A program made the translations under genes and the position numbers. Under the pieces are notes generated by a model. The model was not told the origin of the DNA. It did no database searches and saw only the letters and a program-made list of their open reading frames with translations. A stretch of 64,000 nucleotides of DNA, from the NCBI GenBank assembly GCA_024509875.1, contig JAMPIV010004939.1:80001-144000 (forward strand), given 5' to 3'. Of the stretch, positions 10,561-22,390 are shown one piece after another. Within the stretch, counting starts at the first letter, position 1. Every line of letters begins with the position of its first letter. The stretch is from Oreohelix idahoensis (taxonomy: Eukaryota > Mollusca > Gastropoda > Stylommatophora > Oreohelicidae).

Positions 10561-11383
10561 TTTTATATAACACTGAAAAACTTAATTTCTTCATTCTATT
10601 TACAAAAAAAAAAGTTGTATAAAATACTTTTTATTTCATAGATTACTGCTTTTGTCTAAAATATTCAGCTCTACTTCTAACATGCATCTGCCATTCGATG
10701 TGATGATTATAAACAGGTAAAGTACTTACGTTTGAAATATGGCACTCATTTTAATGCTGTCGATTGCTAACCAATGAAAAGCGTGAAATATTTATAGAAA
10801 CATACATCTACACACGTACACACGTATAGACATGAAGCTACAGCCTAAAGACAACAGTATACTGGTGCAGGATCAAGTCACAACCTATTTGTATTCAGTC
10901 CATGTTAGCGTTCTTGAAGCCATGTGGTTAGAAAACAAAATAGCGTGATCAATCACGTGCGATCATCAAAATGCCTCTGCATTTACCTAACATGCCAGTG
11001 ATTTATTTTCATGAAAATGGAGAACAAAAAAGCCATCGCGCGAGCAGCAAATAAGAATAGAAAGTTGGCAGTTTGTTTCAGGTTGAAACAATGAAGATAT
11101 ATCAGCCTGCGAATATTTTTATCACGAAATGCTAAATCACTTTGTGTTCGATAAACAACCAGGCATTTTGACCAAAAAAACAAACAAACCGTTAGCAAGA
11201 AGAGGAATGAATGGTAGCAAGAACGATTGCTGTCAGGAGCGGTGGTTTGAGGTTTAGGTAACCAACGGACCTCGCTTAAGACCTCGCAGGTTTAGGGGCG
11301 TAGCACACAAATTTATGCTTGCCGATACAACAGGAGTTTATTTAAAAGGGGCCTCTCAAGATCACGATTGCCTAAGGCCTCAC
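10561..11383. other. Unannotated AT-rich flank of the nest
   Basis: No gene found. Open frames such as 10983-11198 (minus) are short and featureless. The last five bases (11379-11383, CTCAC) are the left target duplication of element A. Confidence 0.5.
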
Positions 11384-13570
11384 TGTCGTAATTTTTATCT
11401 GAGAGAGTTCTGATGGATATTGGTCCTTTAGAGTGTAGAATGATAGTGAAGGCTCTGTGAGAATAAGGATTTAGGAAAGTGAGGTAGTAGATTCACAAGG
11501 GCTGGGGAAGAGTAAGGACAGTCTCTTATTACGACAATATTTGTCTCCCAAAACTATTCCTACCACTCTTCTGAACAAACAACTGTTTGTCAGTTCCAGT
11601 TGCTCATGCGCACACACCGATTTGGTGATCCTCACGCACAACGTACATGAATACACAATACGATAACAAAATATGGGAAATGTTTGGGTTTTGGGCCAGC
11701 CGACACCAATGCTAATAAAGTTTTTAATACTTTTTTATCATAAAATCAAGTTACAAGTAAGTATCAATGTACAGTCAGAAATCATGGGTTACAAAACACA
11801 AAATAACAGGGGGGAGGGTTTCTGAGGAGAAGTATCCAATGCACCTTTTCCCGCTTGTATTTACTAACAGAAAAGACCGGGTCCCAAAGACGAGAAGGGG
11901 GGGAGGGGTGGGGGGGGTGAGGATGATGATCAGAGATAGGCAATTTAACCCAATGGTAAATTTATTACTCTGATCAAGGGGGTTACAGTAATAAGGGGTA
12001 AAGGAAAAGCTAGCGGTACTGTTTGTTTATTAGATAAAGTTCCTAAAGAATGGCACAGGCACTTGGCTAGGTGTGAGGAATGGTGTGGTGTCTAAGATTG
12101 GCACAGCTGGTGGAGATAACTTTCTTTTGCAGTAAAGTCACAAACTAAAAAAAACACTGAGGTAAGTTCTTCAGGGGGGTGGTAAAATCCAATGATTATG
12201 CTTGACAGACAGTGTCAGGGAAATCTATGTTCTTCTTCACAAATAGAGCAGTGAGTAAAATATTTCTACTATTGACTGTTCTTCTTCCGGTTTGATAACT
12301 ATAAAACGACTTTATGAATTGGGATTTTAAAATAGTCTTTGGGTTTGCTTTGTTTCTGTATACTTCAGATAGCTGAATCCCAACAGGATCGCCACAAAGA
12401 TTAAATTTCAAATATGTTCATAAGTCACTGGAGTAATCGAACTGAGTCGGCAAGACTCTAGATATATATTATTGCTGCGTAATGGCTGCTTAAATGATGT
12501 TTCATTGCTGCTTAATTGCTGGGATGCGAGGTTCAAAAGATCATTCTGGATGCAATAGAAAAACATGAAATGCAATAAAATCATATTAAAATCTAACGCG
12601 CGATACATTTACAGTTTAACTATTTTATGCACTCGCGTCTTCAATTAATAAAGCAAGAGAGAAAAAAAAACTCCCCGTGTGGTTAATAGTTGAAAGCACA
12701 TCTATTTATACAGAACTAAACTGTATTAAAGTTATAATTCCCTTAAGCGGCTATTGTATTAGGAAATAAACTTATAGATGTAACATTTAGTTGGCACTAG
12801 AACTTTGAAGATGGGCTTATTTAATAAGGTTAAATTTACATCACAATCCAGTGAACTAAATATGAAATAACTAGACCACTGATCACTCGAAGCTAATGTA
12901 TAAATTACCGTCTGCACAGAAAAGAATTTCACTCCAACAGCCAACAATTTAGATGAAATCTAGCAGGAATTTTTTTCTATATGCTAGTGAATCTTAGAAT
13001 TCTGTCAGAACGAATGATACGTTGCCCTTTTCAGATTCTGTATTTATCTATTAGAAAGGCAAGATAAATGGTACATGTGAAAATTTCGCGCCTCTTCAGG
13101 TCCCACGGGAAGTCGAAGTTATTTAGCCGCCATGCTAACCACGATGGCCCGACTGGCTTCCGATCTACGTTCGTCTCAGGCTACTCACACGAGGATGTGA
13201 AATTTCGGCGAGACTAGCCTCGTTTGCGGTGAGTTTCCTGATTCCTCAGATCGTATCCGCTACGCTGAGCGTTCCGTCTTTCGGGCAAGTCTGCCGGTGG
13301 CCACAAACGTGCGAAGTCTGCAAGAAGCTTTCGTCTGACCGCTCGTGTCCGTCTTGCGAACGGTTCAGTGTTCGTACGGAGATGCTAAACTTCTGCTTCT
13401 CTGTTCTGGGGATCTTCTTTGACTGCTTTGATCCTAGCCGCTACTCTTCGTTGATGAAAAGTTACAACAATACTGATGTTCAGGGATTCTAATGTTATGA
13501 AAAGCTAAAGTCCCTTTAATCATCCATCAAATCAGGGAAAATTCACTTGACAAACTAGACGTACGTCACA
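11384..13570 (-). repeat. 3' LTR of element A
   Basis: 2187 bp. Plus-strand left end TGTCGTAATTTT and right end GTACGTCACA; read in sense it starts TGTGACGTAC and ends ACGACA. It lacks a 371-bp block that the other LTR has (39620-39990; junction here at about 12014) and one copy of a roughly 32-bp duplication. On the plus strand both LTRs contain an 87-codon frame (13229-13492, 41241-41504) with a CxxC-x8-CxxC pattern; see rejected items. Confidence 0.95.
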
Positions 13571-13602
13571 ATCGTCCCCACTTTTAGACATGAAACTATT
13601 TT
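13571..13602 (-). promoter_or_regulatory. Polypurine tract of element A
   Basis: On the minus strand AAAAGTGGGGACGAT immediately precedes the 3' LTR start TGTGACG. AAGTGGGGA is shared with the tracts of B (31253-31263) and D (55316-55326). It would prime plus-strand DNA synthesis. Confidence 0.8.
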
Positions 13603-15132
13603 TCATGTTTCCTTCTTGACAATGGAGGTTACCTGATTGGTGACTTTAGAATGAGTGGTATCTTCAGTTTGCTCTACTTCCTCTGTAGACCAGTTTCTAC
13701 TCAAGAAGTCAGCTCCGGCATTCTGTTTTCCTGGAATATATTCTACTTTGAAGGAATAGACGCTCAATAATAATGCCCAGCGCATTATCCTTGCGTTGAA
13801 TTCCTTATTGGCACCAAGGAAAGCTAATGGAGCGTGGTCGGTTTGTACTGTGAAAGAAGTACCATACAGAAACTCATGATGGCGTCTGATGCCATGAATC
13901 AGAGCGAGCCATTCTCTTTCAACGACACTGTAGTTGCGTTCAGCCTTGTTCAGTTTCCGACAGCCGTAAGCTACTGGGAATAGCATATTCGGGTCACTGT
14001 CCTCGGCTTGCAACAATGTTGACCCGATGCCCTGATCTGACGCGTCAACTCTCAGTACGAAAGGCTTCTTAAGGTCAGGTAACCTTAGGATGGGGTATGC
14101 CGACAACTTTCCTTTCAAAGTGCTGCATGCATGTTCGCACTTTTGATCCCACATGACCTTATCAGGACAACCTTTCTTGGTGAGGTCAGTCAGAGGTGCC
14201 GTAAGTCCGTTGAAGTTCTCGATGTATTTCTGATAATATGCACATAGTGATAGGAAGGAACGCACGTCTTTCTTCGTTCTGGGCCTTTTGGCTGCAGCTA
14301 TTTTCTCCACGTTCTTCTGAACAGGCCAACTACAGACGTGGAAAATAGTATGCCCCAAGAAGTCTAGCTTTTCGAACCCGATGAGACATTTGCTAGGTCT
14401 GGCTGTGAGACCAGTTTCCTGTAGTCTCATGAGGAGCATAGCAACCGTAGCAATATGTTCGTCGTAGGTTTCCGATGCAATTAATATGTCATCCATGAAA
14501 TTATAGATGTGGGGACTTTTCAAAGGTTCTAACAGCTTTCTCATCATCCTGGTAAACACTCCTGGTGCGTTATGCAAACCGAACGGCATCACATTAAATG
14601 TGTAATGTCCTTCACTAGTGCTGAAAGCTAGCAAAGGTTTAACTTCCTCCTTGACTGGTATTTGATAATAACCTTTACTGAGGTCAATCTTGGAGAAAAT
14701 CGTTGCCTTGCTGAGCTTGGTGAACAACTCAGAAACAGTTTGGAGAGGTTCTGGCTGGAATTCCATAACAGCGTTTAGCAGCCGGTAATCTATACACAGC
14801 CAAACTTCCTTATTGAGCTTCTGCAACAGCACTACACTAGAACTGTAAGGAGATGTAGACTCACTGATAATTCCTGCCTGACGCAGCTTGTCTATTTCTC
14901 CGTGAAGTGCATCAGCTTTAGCGTACGGGATGGGGTAAACTCTGGTTCGAACAGGGGTCTCATTTGTTAGTTTCATATCAAATTCGATGAGATTTGTTCG
15001 ACCAGGTACATCCGTTAAGACTGCACTGTACTGTCTTAGTAGCGCCCTGGTTTCTGTTTGTTGTTCTGGTGAGAGATTGTCGCCGAACTTGACATCTTTA
15101 AAGGATTCTGTGGGTTGCAGTGGATACTCCAT
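13603..15132 (-). CDS. pol: Element A pol: reverse transcriptase and RNase H
   Basis: 509-codon open frame. It starts with a linker (VLTDVPGRTNLIEFDM type, found before RT in many Gypsy elements). RT is at about residues 80-260: STSPYSSSVVLL, KIDLSKGYYQIP, MPFGLHNAPGVF and the active site FMDD (Phe at the variable position). A thumb/connection region follows, then RNase H at about residues 350-475 with LRVDASDQG, VEREWLALI, QTDHAPL and a GADFLSR end. All four RNase H motif regions appear intact. A TAG at 15151-15153 separates this frame from the upstream GPY frame; the true polyprotein would be continuous through it, so either the codon is a mutation or it is read through. Confidence 0.9.
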   Translation of the reverse strand: MEYPLQPTESFKDVKFGDNLSPEQQTETRALLRQYSAVLTDVPGRTNLIEFDMKLTNETPVRTRVYPIPYAKADALHGEIDKLRQAGIISESTSPYSSSVVLLQKLNKEVWLCIDYRLLNAVMEFQPEPLQTVSELFTKLSKATIFSKIDLSKGYYQIPVKEEVKPLLAFSTSEGHYTFNVMPFGLHNAPGVFTRMMRKLLEPLKSPHIYNFMDDILIASETYDEHIATVAMLLMRLQETGLTARPSKCLIGFEKLDFLGHTIFHVCSWPVQKNVEKIAAAKRPRTKKDVRSFLSLCAYYQKYIENFNGLTAPLTDLTKKGCPDKVMWDQKCEHACSTLKGKLSAYPILRLPDLKKPFVLRVDASDQGIGSTLLQAEDSDPNMLFPVAYGCRKLNKAERNYSVVEREWLALIHGIRRHHEFLYGTSFTVQTDHAPLAFLGANKEFNARIMRWALLLSVYSFKVEYIPGKQNAGADFLSRNWSTEEVEQTEDTTHSKVTNQVTSIVKKET

Positions 15133-15150
15133 GCAACCATCATCATCTTC

Positions 15151-15603
15151 CTAGTCTTCCGTTGCTATGGCGACAGACAGGAGATGCTCGGAGGATGGCA
15201 CCGGTCTTTCCAAATATTTCTTTAGCAGATTTATGTGGAAGACCTTCTCCTTTCCTTTGATGGAGATCTTGTAATTGGTACGTGAGATCTTTTTAAGGAC
15301 GGTAAACGGCCCTTGCCATCCGATGCGAAGTTTATTGCTTCTGGTTGGAAGTAGCAACAAAACTTTCTCCCCTGGTTGTAGTTCTCTCTCTTTTGCAGCT
15401 TTATTGTATCTTTTAGCATGTTTAGCGCGGGCTTTCGTAAGGTTGGTAGTAGCTAGATCCCATCCTAGCTTTAGCCTTTCCTTGAGCTTAGATACATACT
15501 TGCTTGCAGAGACGACTGTCTCGTCAGCCTTTTGGTCTGTCAGGGACCGAAGTAAGGCTTCTAGTGGCCCCTTAATAGGTCTGCCAAATAAAAGTGTAGC
15601 TGG
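15151..15603 (-). pseudogene. pol: Element A pol: integrase C-terminus and GPY module
   Basis: Minus-strand reading from the insertion point at 15603. It begins with TLLFGRPIKGPLEALLR, continues through a basic helix, then PGEKVLLLLPTRSNKLRIGW and the GPF(Y/F) motif GPFTVLKKISRTNYKI, ending near 15154 at ATED and a TAG. The GPF/Y module is the C-terminal part of Ty3/Gypsy integrases. Here it lies directly upstream of RT, which establishes the IN-RT gene order. It is the continuation of the integrase at 35872-36396. Confidence 0.9.
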
Positions 15604-17877
15604 TGTCGTGTTAAATTCTAATCCACATATATAAATTAAAACGTAAATGTAAAGCCTAACAAATAAATTTAATAAAAGGAAAGAAGAATGGTAAAGAACA
15701 GTGCTGTCACAATGACTGTACTCGAATTCCCCTTGTTTTCTCCTTCGCCTGCAAATTGTAACGTTTCACGTTGATAGTAAAAGCCTACTGCTTCAATACC
15801 CGCTTTCTACGATAAAACGTGTACTGCCTTTCTAAGGAAAACCTTGAGATACGCAAGCTGACCTATATTTAATATTCCATTCATGTCATTTTATACACTA
15901 AGTTACCATAAACGAAAGACAGATGGACTAACGATAGAAAGAAAGGGAGGGGCTGAAAGCCGGAACGCAGGCAATACTACCACAGTCTCGCGATACACAA
16001 TTAATGCCACCCCTAACACGCGTGTAAGGCCACAAGCACTAACTTTTTTTCAAATCGACAGTGATAAAAAACACTACCCATACGAGAGTTAGGTTTAAAA
16101 AACTTACAAAACGCTTATTAGGAAACATGACATTCTACTGTTTTATGTCTGAAATCCTGACATTAGTATGACAGTACAGCAGACACCATAAAGTTTGGAA
16201 GTGAGGAGGTGGCAACAGCACGACTATCCTAGAAGAAAATGCATATTTTGAACGCAGCCACTTAGCTCCTTTAAATTTGTATATTTGGGTTCCTTAGGAC
16301 TTGCTGACAAATAATATGTTAAGTGTTACGCAAATAGTCTAGGAATTAACAGATTATAGCCAAAAGAAATAGTGAGGGTGTCAGACAACCCCAAAATCAG
16401 AATCGCTCAGTGGCAGATTTTAAAACCATGGTTAGACCCGCCAATATAGTCAATCAGAGGCGTCAGGTCAGCACCACATTTTCAAATAAACTTACTAAAG
16501 AACCAGTGCGTTGAGCGCCAGTGCATATTTTTCTAAATAAAAGCCTGGGACATCGGCAGATCGAAATTGTGCTATATTCATTGCCAGTCAACGTAACTGT
16601 GTATTATTCCATGAATTGTGGTAAGCTTGAAATATTTGATATCTTTTTAATGAAAATTGAATGTAAATTGATAACTTATGTCTGTATATATGTGTGGTTC
16701 AGTAGCGAACATGAGGTAAAGCCTATATAGTGCTCCAACCTGAACAGAAGGTGTCGGAGGAAAGTAAAACTACATGGAATTGCCAAACAGTACACTGACA
16801 CCTATCTTATTGACTAGAAAGAAATCATGCTGGAATTGCAGAGGCGTAGTAACCATTAGGGAGGAGTATACTGGTGAAAATTGTTTCAGATGAAGATAGC
16901 AGTTGGCCTACCGCTCTGAACTCAGTGTTTGTTATGTATTGTGTTCAGTCTGGAAATTTATTATAAATTAGTTCTGAAATAGGAGGTACAACCTTCTTGT
17001 TTCAGGGACCGTGGTCCTAAAGTTATTGAGCAGCACCTGGTCTGAGCTTTGCTGAACCTAGAGGCTGACAGCATACTCCTGGGTCCAGATAGTGACCAGT
17101 GAGGTGTCTCCAGAACACAGGGAGGCTATCGAGCAGAGGAGTCTTTTCCTGCCGCCATCACGAAAGATAAGCGTCTGTGGCCAGAGGAGCTCAACATTAT
17201 GCCCCCCCCCCCCTCAAAATCTGACTTTATAATAAAACAGAGGGAAAAATACAGTGTTTAAATTGATAGGAACTGTGAACTTTTCCCCATACTATTTCCA
17301 AGATAAACAAACACTTGAAGTCATGATGACAAATAACAACATAGCTTGAAAAAACTAAACCAGTATTACCTCATATTACTACTACACAACTGACACACAT
17401 AGGATAATATTAATAAAATATGTCACTACAAGGTTCATATTGATAAATTCTGTACATATAAATTGTAATTACAATCGATTGTGATTCCTGGTTCACTTTG
17501 TAGTTGAATCAGGACATATATATTAGTGAAAGTAATTAATACATATTTGTATTTGAAACTTTACCAGTGACTCATTTAAGATAGTCTTATAGAGTGTTAA
17601 ATGTGTGTGAGTGTCACAGTGTTGTCAAGTGTGGTGGAATAAATTAAATTGTGTATCTCTCTGTTGTTGTTGTGACTTACACTTCATCATATACATACCC
17701 TAGACATTTAACGTAGTCATCACAATATTCCAGAATAATTCTGACTGAGGTATAATGTGGTAGCAAGTAAGGTTATCTGTAAAACACTACACCTATTAGA
17801 TACAGATACCTTCACAGCTGATCTCAGTCAGTACACTAAGTCCCCTATAAATATTTATAACATCCCACTTTACCACA
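15604..17877 (+). repeat. 5' LTR of element B
   Basis: 2274 bp, TGTCGTGTTAAA to CTTTACCACA. Compared with the 3' LTR it lacks a 164-bp block at the junction TTTTAAAACCA/TGGTTAGACC (about 16425). That block includes the only TATAAATA I noticed in this LTR family. It is the empty-site reference for transposon T: TATTAGTGAAAGTAATTAAT at 17521-17540. Confidence 0.95.
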
Positions 17878-17882
17878 TATAT

Positions 17883-17902
17883 TGGGGTCTCGCTCCCGGG
17901 AT
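17883..17902 (+). promoter_or_regulatory. Primer-binding site of element B (tRNA-Pro-like)
   Basis: TGGGGTCTCGCTCCCGGGAT, five bases after the LTR. It resembles the tRNA-Pro-type site TGGGGGCTCGTCCGGGAT of element A with one substitution and two extra bases. The role as primer site is inferred from position. Confidence 0.65.
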
Positions 17903-18051
17903 ATTGAACTTTCTCCTATTATATATATTGGGAATAATAAAGAATTAAAAGGTATCCTTGGGTGGAAATAAATAAGGTTGAGCTCTCAGTGCCTGTAGTG
18001 TCCTTAGATAATTATTGAAAGATTGAATTGTTTACATTTGCATGTTAGACA

Positions 18052-18378
18052 ATGGCCGACTTGGCAAAATTTCGATCTGCTGCTGTACAGACTGCGAAAG
18101 AGTTAGGAATGGACGGGCAAATTATGATTGCTTATGTCACTGCTGAATGTGACAAATATATTGAACGGGAAGAAAGAAGATTAGAAAAAGAGGCCGAAAG
18201 AAAGTTAGAGGCTGAAAAGGAAATTAAGAAGTTACAATTTGAGGCTGAGGCTGAGACTAAGAGGCTGCAGATTGAGGCTGAGGCTAAGAAATTGGAAGCA
18301 GAAGAAAGAAGATTGACTGCAGAAAGAGAAGACAAGCGATTAGCTGCAGAGAGGGAAGCAGAAAAGGAGGAGAAGAGA
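18052..18378 (+). pseudogene. gag: Element B gag, 5' part (cut by element C)
   Basis: Starts at ATG 18052 with MADLAKFRSAAVQTAKEL, closely matching the start of D's gag (MAELAKFRSAAVLTAKEM). After about 45 residues it becomes a charged coiled coil of Glu/Lys/Arg/Ala repeats (LEAEKEIKKLQFEAEAE type). At 18378 it runs into the LTR of element C; codons beyond belong to C. The remainder of gag continues at 27560. It encodes the capsid precursor that packages the element's RNA. Confidence 0.9.
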
Positions 18379-19460
18379 TGTTGCGTGATAAATTCTCGCA
18401 ACATCGTTTTGTTTCAATGTCTGTTTTATAACGCAAGGGCAACAACTGCTTGGAATTTATAGTCACTTTTCTCGGTAAGCATTTGTCTTCTCGCGTTGGT
18501 ATCGAATGCAGTTAAGTTTGAGCTGTGGTCATTTTTGCGCTGGACTGCGCATGACTTGTCTTGTTGTTTGGTCGATCGGTTTCCGCCCACGACTAGTGGA
18601 GTGAGCGATTTGGAATGGCGAAAGAGATGCCTCGTTGAAGAGGGGATCTCCGCTATTTTTTGTTCTGTCAGGGATGTGTAGTCCTCTTAATGGATATTTC
18701 GTTTATTCGAGATAATACCTCTAGTGTTTTCCCACATGTCGGGAGGCGTGATATTTCTGTGTATTTCATGAAAGCAAGGTAAATTGACTTTTTCATTAAC
18801 TCTATCGATTTTGGGTCGTGAGCGATTTCGATTCATAGCCTGTCTCCGAAAGTCGTCGCCACGAGATGTTTTTTCCCAGCTCACATGTCGCTGCATTGTA
18901 CTGCATCGGTTGATGCATGTACCAAGGACCATTACTTGCTACTTTGTTAAATGAATTAGGTTTGGAAAACCTTTATTATCTAGAGGATATTTTTGTGGAC
19001 ATTATTTATACTTCGGCAGACGTGTCTGTCTTGCTGAAGTCAAACTAAGGAGAGTGAACTGATCTCATACATCTGGTTATCTCCTGGCTGTTATAGAAAA
19101 GGATGGAGTTTTTCACCTGACTACATTTACAGCACTTTGAAATATAACATGCATCTGACTCATCATTGTAATGCTGTCTACCGTCTATTGCTGTATTGAA
19201 TGTTGCTGTGATAATGACTGTTTGATGTGCCTACACATTTGCGTAACCATTTTGTCACTGTGGCGTCCACAATAAATAATGAAGAAAAACGTCAACGGCT
19301 GTTTCAAGACTCATTGACTTTATACGTCGTGAGTTTACTGACGTCCTATGTGGATTGCCCTGTTATTGTTGTATGAACATTGTTTTGACTGAACACATCT
19401 ACACACTACACAAAACCAGACATGCGGATACCATCCATCATCATATGGCATCACGCATCA
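18379..19460 (+). repeat. 5' LTR of element C
   Basis: 1082 bp. Begins TGTTGCGTGAT and ends ATCACGCATCA, terminal inverted repeats matching at 10 of 11 positions, longer than the usual TG...CA. The first bases also form an internal hairpin (TGTTGCG...CGCAACA, 18379-18403). AATAAA at 19271-19276 is the likely polyadenylation signal. Confidence 0.95.
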
Positions 19461-19462
19461 TT

Positions 19463-19483
19463 TGGTGGCCATAAGCTGGTTTG
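19463..19483 (+). promoter_or_regulatory. Likely primer-binding site of element C
   Basis: TGGTGGCCATAAGCTGG starts two bases after the LTR. The stretch TTTGGTGGCCA is conserved in the copy at 6481-6491. I cannot match it to a specific tRNA by eye; it is not the tRNA-Pro-like site of A, B and D. Confidence 0.5.
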
Positions 19484-20891
19484 ATTCTGGTACTAGCAAA
19501 CACGGGGTCCCTTACCCACTTCATTTTCAACAAGAATTCATCAGCATCCTTCAAGAAATTAACATTCTTCAATACAGTCAACATCTTCAAAATTTTCAAA
19601 GTACTCGGCGTTGCCCGGTAAAAGTCAAAATTTCAATTTTTTGACGGAAACAAGAATTTGACAGTACCCGGCGTTGTTACATGTTGCCGGATAACTCGGA
19701 CTGCTGTTATCTTTTACGCAAGTCAAGCAAGTTGCTGCTGTCAAGGTTCCAGTGCTGTCGTTTTTGTGAAGGTCAAGTGCCGGTTGAAACGGGTTGTTTT
19801 CTGAAGAAGGCCAAGTACCGATTTCCATCAACTTACTTTTGGATTAGAAGGTCAAGTGCCGAAACAACTCAACACACAGTACTTCAGAAGCTCTTGTACC
19901 ATCGTGTTAGCAGTGGAAGCAGTTCAGATGTGCCATCATCGTTGGAGCTTCGCTCTTTAGGACGTTGATTGACATCCGTTTTTCTGCTGTTCGACGATTG
20001 GAAGCCTATAAGTTAAGTGGCCTGTTTGTATGTAAACTGTGCCCTTATACTTCTGCTGAGTCTTCTGTGTATCATCTCATTCTATATGTTATATGTCTAT
20101 ATGTTATTTGTATATTTATATGTTTATATTTCAGCGGGTTCTCGGTTGGGTGGTGTCTCCGTTAGATTATGCCACGTCATAGAGGTCGTCTATTGTGAGC
20201 GTTTTCTGTAGGGTTTGCAAATTTCCGATACTGGAATTTGCTAAGCGACTTCTGTTGCTATTTATGTTAGCTGTGATGACATGTTTTAATATTGTTTTCG
20301 TTATTATTTCGCATTCTTTAGTTTTGTTTTGATTTGTTTGTATTTGTTAGCCTACTCTTGTCTATAATTTAGTTTCATACAACATTTTTGTTTATACACT
20401 GTGGTGTCATGTATTTTGTTTAATTCTATCGCAGATATCGTCACATTTTTTGTGATATTTCATTAATTTCTGCTTTATTTTTAGTTGATTTCTGCGAAAG
20501 TTTTTGTATTGTTGCTGATCTTTGTTATTGTTTACATTGTTATTGTTTACATTGTTTGTATTGTTTACATTTTTAATGTTTACATTCTGCATGTGTTTAC
20601 ATAGTCATTGTTTACAGTTATAGTAATTAGTTAATGGCTATGCTAATGCACTGTTACTACTACACTGATGATAAATGAATGATGAATAGTGTCGTGCACT
20701 ATTGAATGAGAAGTGCACTTATGATCAAGAATTGAGTGCTGATATTTCATATACAAGTTCTTTGATTGGAGACTTGTTTCCCACAGAGACTGGGATAATA
20801 TAAGGTGATGTGAATATACAAGTGTTTAATTAAGACTTGTTACACTTAGGTTTGAAATAAATTAGTTAATTATTTCAGGTTTTGGACTCAT
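19484..20891 (+). other. Long 5' leader of element C with a TGTTTACA cluster
   Basis: About 1.4 kb without a supported gene. It contains imperfect repeats of an 'AGT(A/G)CC(C)GG(C)GTTG' / 'GTCAAGTGCCG' kind (19600-19870) and six copies of TGTTTACA in 88 bp at 20529-20616. Such leaders usually hold packaging and translation-control signals. Confidence 0.6.
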
Positions 20892-22270
20892 ATGTTAGAC
20901 AACATGTCTACATTTGAGCACTTTATTGAGCAGGGTAAATTGCTTGGCAAGACTGGTGATAAGTTAGAAGAATTTGCAACTGCTCGATATGATAAAGCAA
21001 TGGAAGCTGAACAAAAGAAACTGCAGATGCAGGTGGATGAAAAAAGATTCCAAATGGAAATGGAAAAACAAAAAAGGGAATCAGAAGCTGAAGAAAGAAA
21101 ACTCCAGCTACAGCTAGAAGCTGAGAATGAAAGACTTCAAAAAGAGGCTCAGGCTGAGGAAAGAAGATTACAGAGAGAGTCTGATGAGAGGAAAGAGAAA
21201 GCAAAAATGGAACATGAAGAAAAGGTCTTAGCTTTAGAGTTGGAAAAATTGAAATTGACGAGCATGAGTAATGGTAATGATTCAAACAAGGGTTCATCTT
21301 CTGGTAAGGCTAATAATGATACTTTTAAGATTAAGTTACCAACATTTAGTCCTTCCAGTGATGACATAATGTTCTATCTGGACAGATTTGAACAAGCATG
21401 TAACAGCTCATAACATAGACAAAGCAAAAAATATGTTTATCAGTTATCAGGGATACTGACAGGTAAAGCTCTAAGTATATTAAATATGGTGGATGAACCT
21501 GACAAGAACAATTATGAGGTTGTCAGGGCCGCTTTGTTAAAGAAATATCAGCTTAACGAAGACGGCTATCGTCTATAATTTAAAAACATGTTACCTGAAA
21601 ATGGAGTTGAATTCTCCGAGTTTATTGCAAGAATACGCATTACTTTCTCACGATGGGTTGAACTATCTAAGACAGAAAAAACTTATGAAGGACTTATGGA
21701 CTTAATACTTAGAGACAAAGTCATGTCGTCTGTCAATGAGTCTTTCCTTGCTTTCCTTCATGAACGTAAACCTAAAACAATAAAAGAAATGGAAGATTTC
21801 TGTTGCCAATAGGTAACTGCGCACCCACACATAACCATGGGTAACTCTAAGGTGAAAGAAGGTTTACCAGTTGCTTCGGCAGCTCCGTATGGTCAAAACT
21901 TTGCTCGTAGATCCCAACAAAATTTTGATAGAAAGGGTAGCGGTAATTTCTGTCAAAATCATGGAAATCAATTTCATGGTGATTCTTCTTCGAAGAATTG
22001 GAGACAACCTGATAGTACTCGTTACTATCACCCTAATAATTATAAGCATTTCAAAAGAGGATATGGTAATAGAGGTTATTCCTGCCGAAGACCTCAAAAC
22101 CAAACAAATAGATGTTCGCATCAATGTGAACATGATAGTAATCGTGGAAACTGGTATTCGAACCAGGATAACGTTTACAATAGAGACAATAATAACTGCA
22201 GAGATAATAATAACTCTGATAACTTCAGAGGTAATAATAGTCGGGGTAGATCTCAACACAAAAAAAAAAG
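20892..22270 (+). pseudogene. gag: Element C gag (three in-frame stops)
   Basis: Starts at ATG 20892 (or 20904). After a short N-terminus (FEHFIEQGKLLGKTGDKLEEF) comes a long Glu/Arg/Lys coiled coil (residues about 30-120), then a capsid-like part (PTFSPSSDDIMFYLDRFEQA ... VRAALLKKYQLNEDGY ... FSRWVELSKT) and an Asn/Arg-rich, nucleic-acid-binding tail (22050-22260). The same frame is interrupted by TAA at 21411, TAA at 21576 and TAG at 21810, with no frameshift needed between them. No classic CCHC knuckle is seen; a different Cys/His motif follows at about 22391-22450. The run of A at 22260-22268 appears to shift the reading frame. Confidence 0.85.
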
Positions 22271-22390
22271 AGATATCAGCAGGCTAATGCTGTACAACAG
22301 GAAACTGAGGGAGCCTGTAATCATGTTGTTGATAGTAAAAACTTTGACGCTGTCACTAGTTCTGCTTTTGACTTTGAGAGAGCAAACAAA

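Noticed and set aside
13229..13492. 87-codon plus-strand frame with CxxC-x8-CxxC pattern, also at 41241-41504
   Set aside because: It lies antisense within the LTRs of element A; the two copies are identical because LTRs are copies. No independent sign of translation.
15883..16092. 69-codon frames repeated at 31546-31755 and 16521-16730/32349-32558
   Set aside because: Repeated only because both LTRs of B contain them; no domain or codon bias.
18687..18932. 60-87-codon antisense frames conserved in all four family-C LTRs (also 3503, 7020, 26767)
   Set aside because: Conservation follows from LTR identity; the frames differ in length between copies through single-base indels.
21871..22287. 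Ile/Thr-rich frames overlapping C's gag on both strands
   Set aside because: Shadow frames of the Asn/Arg-rich gag tail.
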